Assembly (NCBI GenBank): GCA_021014325.1
Contig: CM037476.1
Location: 19,442,827 to 19,506,826, forward strand
DNA: 64,000 bases
Source: Plazaster borealis
Lineage: Eukaryota > Echinodermata > Asteroidea > Forcipulatida > Labidiasteridae
Reading direction: 5' to 3'
Part shown: in pieces, positions 59,086-64,000 of the stretch
Numbering within the stretch: position 1 is the first letter of the stretch
Layout of the letters: each line of letters opens with the position of its first letter
Translations under genes and position numbers: made by a program
Notes under the pieces: generated by a model
Told to the model about the DNA's origin: nothing
Database searches by the model: none
What the model saw: the letters and a program-made list of their open reading frames with translations, nothing else

Positions 59086-60090
59086 GACTTTATTAATTTG
59101 ATTTATAGCGAATCGGTCCCGGGGTAGAGATGCATAGTTATTCTAATTACCGAATGGCGGCACGCCTTCCTCGTTATACATGTTTACTGATCGTCCGCAT
59201 GATTGGACCAATTCTTTTGGGGCCCACGAAGAACCTCCAAATGGTTTTATTGAATTGGCTCGTCGTCGCGTTGTGTGCTAATTTATAAAAAAAAACCTGT
59301 ATTTGTTATAAACATTTTTAGCCAGCTTGTTTTTACCCATTCACCCGTCTGCTACATCCAGTGTACATTGCGGGACTGCAATGTGTAGGCCAATTTAAAT
59401 ACTCTATTCATGGAACAAACTCTACTCCCTGAAGGAGAGTTGCCAAACAGTTGCCTAACAGTTGTAAGCCTATAATAATATAAGTCAATAATATCAATAA
59501 CTGTGTGTATCAATTTTAAAAGGAATTCTTCGCAAGTGCTGCAGTGACAGCTGCAGTGCAAGGGGGGGGGGGGCAAATGGGATTCTTTTCGCATCGTGCC
59601 CTGGAGGGTTTTCATACATAGTTCTCTGACTAACTTGAGATTTGATCGAAGATTAAACCGTGACTTAACTAAGTAGGTAGGGTCATTCTCTTCAAATTGG
59701 AGTTGAAAGATCCGAAATGCCCAACAGTACCTGCGGAGCGCCATATGGTTATGTACAAAAAAGTGTTTGAGATTAAAGATCACACTGAAGAAAGAAAGAC
59801 AAAGAACGTTGACAAAGAACGTTTTGTCCGATCTTAACGATTTTTAGATTATATGAAAGGGTTTTCGATAAGTAAGAACTTTGTTATTACTTGTTTTGCT
59901 GTAAAACAATATCTTGAAGGAGATAAATTGAGTTTTTAAAAATGGCCTTTGAACGAAAGCTTTCTGTTGTGTAATAAGAATGGGTGCTTCACGCTTGAGT
60001 GGTCAAACAATGTGGTCACCAGCGGTTGTTTATGTCCAAACAATTCTTTAAAGAAAGGGTTAAATGCTACTTTATCGGCAGTATAATAAG
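59086..60090. other. No gene seen
   Basis: A 143-codon minus-strand frame at 59352-59783 is the longest, but I recognise no domain in it and it crosses a poly-G run. The region contains mixed AT-rich sequence and no repeats I could match elsewhere in the window. Confidence 0.4.
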
Positions 60091-60480
60091 AAAAAAGATA
60101 CAATAAAAGTCACATGTGAAAGTTTCAGGTGAATACAGTGTCTACTTGCTGAGAAAACAGCAAAAGACCGTCAAGGTATTTTCACAAGAACGTCAAATCC
60201 ATCCACGTTTAGCGATGTGACAGCGGGTACCAACCTCAGCATTCGTGAACGGACACCAAACCCTCAGATATCTACGGAACGATCCATGTATCAATCGTTT
60301 CTCAGATTCAAAATGCTTGTGGGTAAAAAACTTCCGAACTGTATATCTTCGAAGGAATCCTTTCTCGAAATATTATATACTACCAACAGCTGCTGTGCTT
60401 CTTCACCAAGTAAGTTTTATGTTATTTAATTTTTGGATTATTTACCAATCTATAACCCCACTTTTAAACGGCTGATAAAG
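60091..60480 (+). repeat. Mate of the 40.5-kb repeat, with MITE-like right part
   Basis: The left 200 bp match 40545-40745. The right part (CGTTTCTCAGATTCAAAATGCTTGTGGG, TACTACCAACAGCTGCTGTGCTTCTTCACCAAGTAAGTTTTATG) resembles family A/B MITE arms, ending ATTTACCAATCTATAACC. It is a composite, strongly diverged. Confidence 0.6.
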
Positions 60481-61834
60481 ACAAAGCTGGAGCTGTTAAA
60501 ACCGGTTGGCTAAAGCACGTTCGGCGTTCATAGCCATGCGCGTGTTTTTGCGCAGCATACGTGCGCTCTTATAACGCGTAACGCAACCAATACATACGAT
60601 ACTCAGAGTGTAAAAACTATTAGTTCCGGTACGCGCGTATATATTTACCAATATAGGACTGATATATTTCTCAATATAGGACTCCTATATTAAATGTTGG
60701 AGTCTCGGAACTGTATGTATGGCAAAATAAAGTATAGCACGTGACGCGTGTTTTGTTCAATCGAAATGACAAGGATCTATAAGCGCGGTATTATCAAGTT
60801 TATTATGATTGTTTTATGCATAGACATGTGACCTGTGACATAAAATGTTTACAGCTATATATCCTGTATTTCCTGCAGGCACAATTTGTACACAGCCCAA
60901 TGGCAGAAAACATTCAATCTTCTTTTTGTACGGAGATTGCACTGTCCTACGGTTGTTTTGAGATGAAAAAACGGTCAAATCTCAAAATTTGATCAACTGT
61001 TACTTTTATAACTCTTGAATTGATGTGGAAATTATGACACGAAATAACAATTCCCATAATGACCAATGCAGTATATTGCCTACCAGAAAGGCCCTGGAAT
61101 GTACATGGCCACTCTTTTTGAATAACGGTCATTAGGAAGATAAAAGGGTCATTCACTTTCCGATTTATCCGACAAGGTAAGGAACGCTTGTTTAACAACC
61201 ACAGAGATTTTCAAGATGGAAGGTACACACGTCCTCACCGGACAACTCTCCCTAATTACTTAAAAAGTAATTAGACCTCAAAACTGTATTCAATAAAGGC
61301 CTGGTTGTACCCATGGGAAGGTTTGAGTGTAGTACCCCGACGTTGCTACTATTATTAGAAGGCCAGCGGTAGATATCAGTAAATCCCCAGACGGCAATTA
61401 GCATTCATGCCACCGGGTTGGCCATGCCCAAGGGCCACAATCAGCAACGTTCGTCCCCTCCAGATCTTCGCTGGCTTTGGGCGCCAATGGTGACACGCGA
61501 CAACAAGGAGACAGGACCGTCCAGTCGGTTACCCGTAAATACTCCACTGATTAGATAGCCGCATACATTTCAATTAGGCCACGGAGACGGAGGTAGATTA
61601 GCATTTGGAAAAAACAATGTGTTTTTTCACCTCTGAGAATGATTTAGCGGCTAGAATGGTTGCTGGCGGCATTTCACTTTAGTTTGATCACGACTGGTGT
61701 TCTAAAATGATGGATAGGCCTGCAAATCTTTTTTTAAATATTTTCTTTCAGCCCTGTAGGACGCTCGTTGTCAGCACATGCTGACATATTTTAATGGTTC
61801 TACTGTCTTAACCACACACCTATGATGGCCCTGA
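60481..61834. other. No gene seen; GC-balanced unique DNA at 61.3-61.7 kb
   Basis: 61.30-61.70 kb is more complex in composition than its surroundings (AGGCCAGCGGTAGATATCAG, GGGCCACAATCAGCAACG) and lacks long frames. It could be a regulatory or noncoding RNA region. I have no evidence beyond composition. Confidence 0.3.
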
Positions 61835-63494
61835 AGGGACATAAAACATATATATTTACGTGAATATTTACGTAAATATTCACGTTTTTTGCCCCAATTT
61901 GCAAAATATTCACGATTTGTACCCCAAAACCGTGAATAGTCACGTAAATATTTTCGTGAAAATTCACGATTTGTGCCCCAATCGCAAATATTTACGTAAA
62001 TATTTACGTAAATATTTGCGATTTGTGCACCCAATCGCAAAAATTTACGTGAATATTTACGTAAATATTCACGGTTTGTACCCAAGTCGCAAATCCAGTC
62101 ATCCGTGAACCGTGAATATTGAAGCTAGCCGCATATTGGGCCAGAATTTCTATCCGCGGATTCCGGGGCCGGCCAGCCGCTTATTCATGAAAAGTCCCCC
62201 CTTAATTCTTTTAAATTTGAGCGAAATTTTGTAAAAAAAATTCTTTATTAGTATAATTGATTTCAGAAATCTGAAAAACATATATCACTGAGCATACTTG
62301 AAGGTATAATTAGATTAATTATTTGTCTGACCAATTAGTGAGTAATTATCCGCCACAATTAAGACCTCATCACAGACCAACACATAACTGTTGAAAAACT
62401 TGCATTCACCCGAAAGTAAATGTACCCTTCATGTTGCAAAAGAAGATGAAATTGTATTCCATAATCTGATATACCATACCACTGGGCACACTTTATTTTG
62501 GAGGTGGCTAATTTGCATCACTAATTAATACCTAATTAACCGCTACAATACACGCCATTTTCTATCATGCGTTATTACACAAATACTTACAATTATGACT
62601 GCACTCGCCCATCAGAGAGTAAATGTACCCTTCATGTTGGATAAAAGATACGTTTTTATTCCATAATCTGACAGAACCACACCACTGGGCACACTCGATT
62701 TTGGAGGTGGCTAATTCCGATCACTAATTAATACCTAATTAGCCGCTAGAACACAAGAAGACGTGTATTCTAGCGGCTAATTAGGTATTAATTAGTGATC
62801 CGAATTAGCCACCTCCAAAACTAAGTGTGCCCAGTGGTTTGGTCTGTCAGATTATGGAATAACAATTCTTCTGTTATACAACATGAAGGTTACTTTGTAC
62901 ACTCCCACAAGGAGATTTACACATGGTTGTACCCGCAAGTTTACTATTTATTTATAGATATTTCTTACTTTGTTACAGTTGTGTATTATGGTCTCGGAGG
63001 TCTTAATTGTGGCGTTTATTAATTACTAACTAATTGGTCAGCCAAATAATCAAATTCTACCTTCAAGTATGCTCAGTGATATGTTTTTTAGAATTCTGAC
63101 AACAATTATATTAATAAAGAAAGATTATAAACATTTCGCTCAAATTAATAAGAATTAAGGGGAGACAGAATTGTTACGCCTTGAACTGCATGGATCCTAA
63201 TTTTCCTGAATAAGCGGCCGGCCGGCCCCGGAATCCGCTGATGGAAGTTCTGGCCCAAAACGCGGCTAGCTTCAATATTCACGGTTCACGGATGACTGGG
63301 TTTGCGACTTGGTCACAAACCGTGAATATTTACGTAAATATTTTGCGGCTTGGGCACAAACCGTGAATATTTACGTCATGTAAATATTTGCGATTGGGTG
63401 CACAAATCGCAAATATTTACGTCAATATTTGCGATTGGGGCACAAATCGTGAATATTTACGTCAATATTCACGTAAATATATATAAATGTCCCT
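61835..63494. mobile_element. 1.66-kb fold-back element with iterated ATTTACGTAAAT arms
   Basis: AGGGACATAAAACATATATATTTACGTGAATATT at the left is inverted at the right with a few differences. The outer domains (61858-62100 and 63270-63480) consist of repeated blocks of about 40 bp made of CGCAAATATTTACGTAAATATT, CACGGTTTGTGCCCCAA and variants. The inner domains mirror each other to a centre near 62758 (TAGCCGCTAGAACAC / GTGTATTCTAGCGGCTA). The left inner arm carries an extra direct duplication of about 204 bp, so the arms are unequal (about 920 and 735 bp). No transposase is encoded. The 65- and 82-codon frames are by-products of the repeats. Confidence 0.9.
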
Positions 63495-64000
63495 AATACT
63501 CACCTCACCACACCCAGTCTCTTCGTGCCTCCTGGCACATAAGGCCTCAACAACATCGAGTCATTCATTTCCATGTTTGGCCGTATGTCAAGTTGAACCA
63601 GGTTTCACGGTCTCAGCTATCTCAGCTATCTGGATGACGTAGCAGGGCATTTCAGCACATTGTATTGTCGTGGTCTCCCGTATACGCGTGTAATTTTTGG
63701 ATTGGCAACGAATGACCCTCTTCTGTACCTCTGTCGACCCTTCTTCATAATATGTCCCGCTGTTTAAATACTGAATGACACTCTTGCTCTTCTCACAATT
63801 TTTTTAAAACGATCCACGCGTTCACCGCTGGTACTTCTGATCACGGACGCCGCCATGACAGCTACCTCTCCGCCGGAGAGTAGTACATGTACATGTAAAT
63901 GGCAACACGACTTAGCACGGCACTAAAATGGACTATTTTAGCGCACACATGGTATGACGTAATGCTAGCGTATTTGGTCACCTATAGCTGAGCACGCCGG
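63495..64000. other. Right edge, no gene seen
   Basis: GC-balanced sequence with CCGCCATGACAGCTACC near 63849, which opens only a 23-codon frame. A TACATGTACATGTA dyad is near 63884. A gene start cannot be shown. Confidence 0.35.

Noticed and set aside
59352..59783. 143-codon minus-strand frame as a gene
   Set aside because: It contains a proline run from poly-G and lacks a recognisable domain, good codon pattern or neighbouring exons. I leave it as unassigned DNA.
61860..62108. 82- and 104-codon frames rich in Asn-Ile-Tyr-Val as repeat proteins
   Set aside because: Both strands are open only because the ATTTACGTAAAT unit lacks stops. They are translation products of a DNA repeat.

Overview
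This window is nuclear DNA from an animal. It has spliced genes with GT-AG introns, an intronless rhodopsin-family receptor, a Penelope-like retroelement, tRNA-derived SINEs and a dense load of short inverted-repeat DNA transposons. A marine invertebrate deuterostome fits best. An echinoderm, perhaps a sea star, is my best guess; it rests on overall repeat style and the look of the genes, not on a database match.

Left region, about 0.97-13.8 kb: ten exons on the minus strand rebuild the first 428 residues of a MAP3K20 (ZAK) orthologue, a MAP3K with kinase domain, coiled-coil segment and SAM domain. All ten exons join in frame with no stop. The C-terminal part lies beyond the left edge. The introns carry many MITEs and SINEs.

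Middle, about 14-47 kb: no gene I can defend. It is a mosaic of TTAA-flanked fold-back MITE families, a 16-bp minisatellite, a 1.4-kb palindromic dimer, a 2.8-kb TIR element (31.4-34.2 kb) that may hold a small split gene, and a 1.85-kb TIR element with GACGAAT repeats (38.0-39.8 kb). Two nested CACTG/MITE composites follow at 45.7-47.0 kb.

At 47.5-48.5 kb, minus strand, lies one complete single-exon class A GPCR of 319 residues. It is the only complete conventional gene.

From 52.2 to 56.9 kb is a Penelope-like retroelement bounded by two inverted pLTR-like copies. It has a roughly 0.9-kb leader of iterated pyrimidine-CAG-GTTTGT motifs, a frame-broken N-terminal region, and an intact reverse transcriptase-GIY-YIG reading frame. 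A degenerate hammerhead-like fold sits at its 3' end. A tRNA-derived SINE follows directly, first as one plus-strand copy and then as a mirror-image array of 3.4 copies at about 317-bp spacing.

The right end, 61.8-63.5 kb, is a 1.66-kb fold-back element whose outer arms are iterated palindromic ATTTACGTAAAT units. This resembles the modular architecture described for sea urchin TU fold-back elements.

The two host genes have no evident functional link: one is an intracellular stress kinase, the other a cell-surface receptor. Most of what is distinctive here belongs to the mobile-element fraction.
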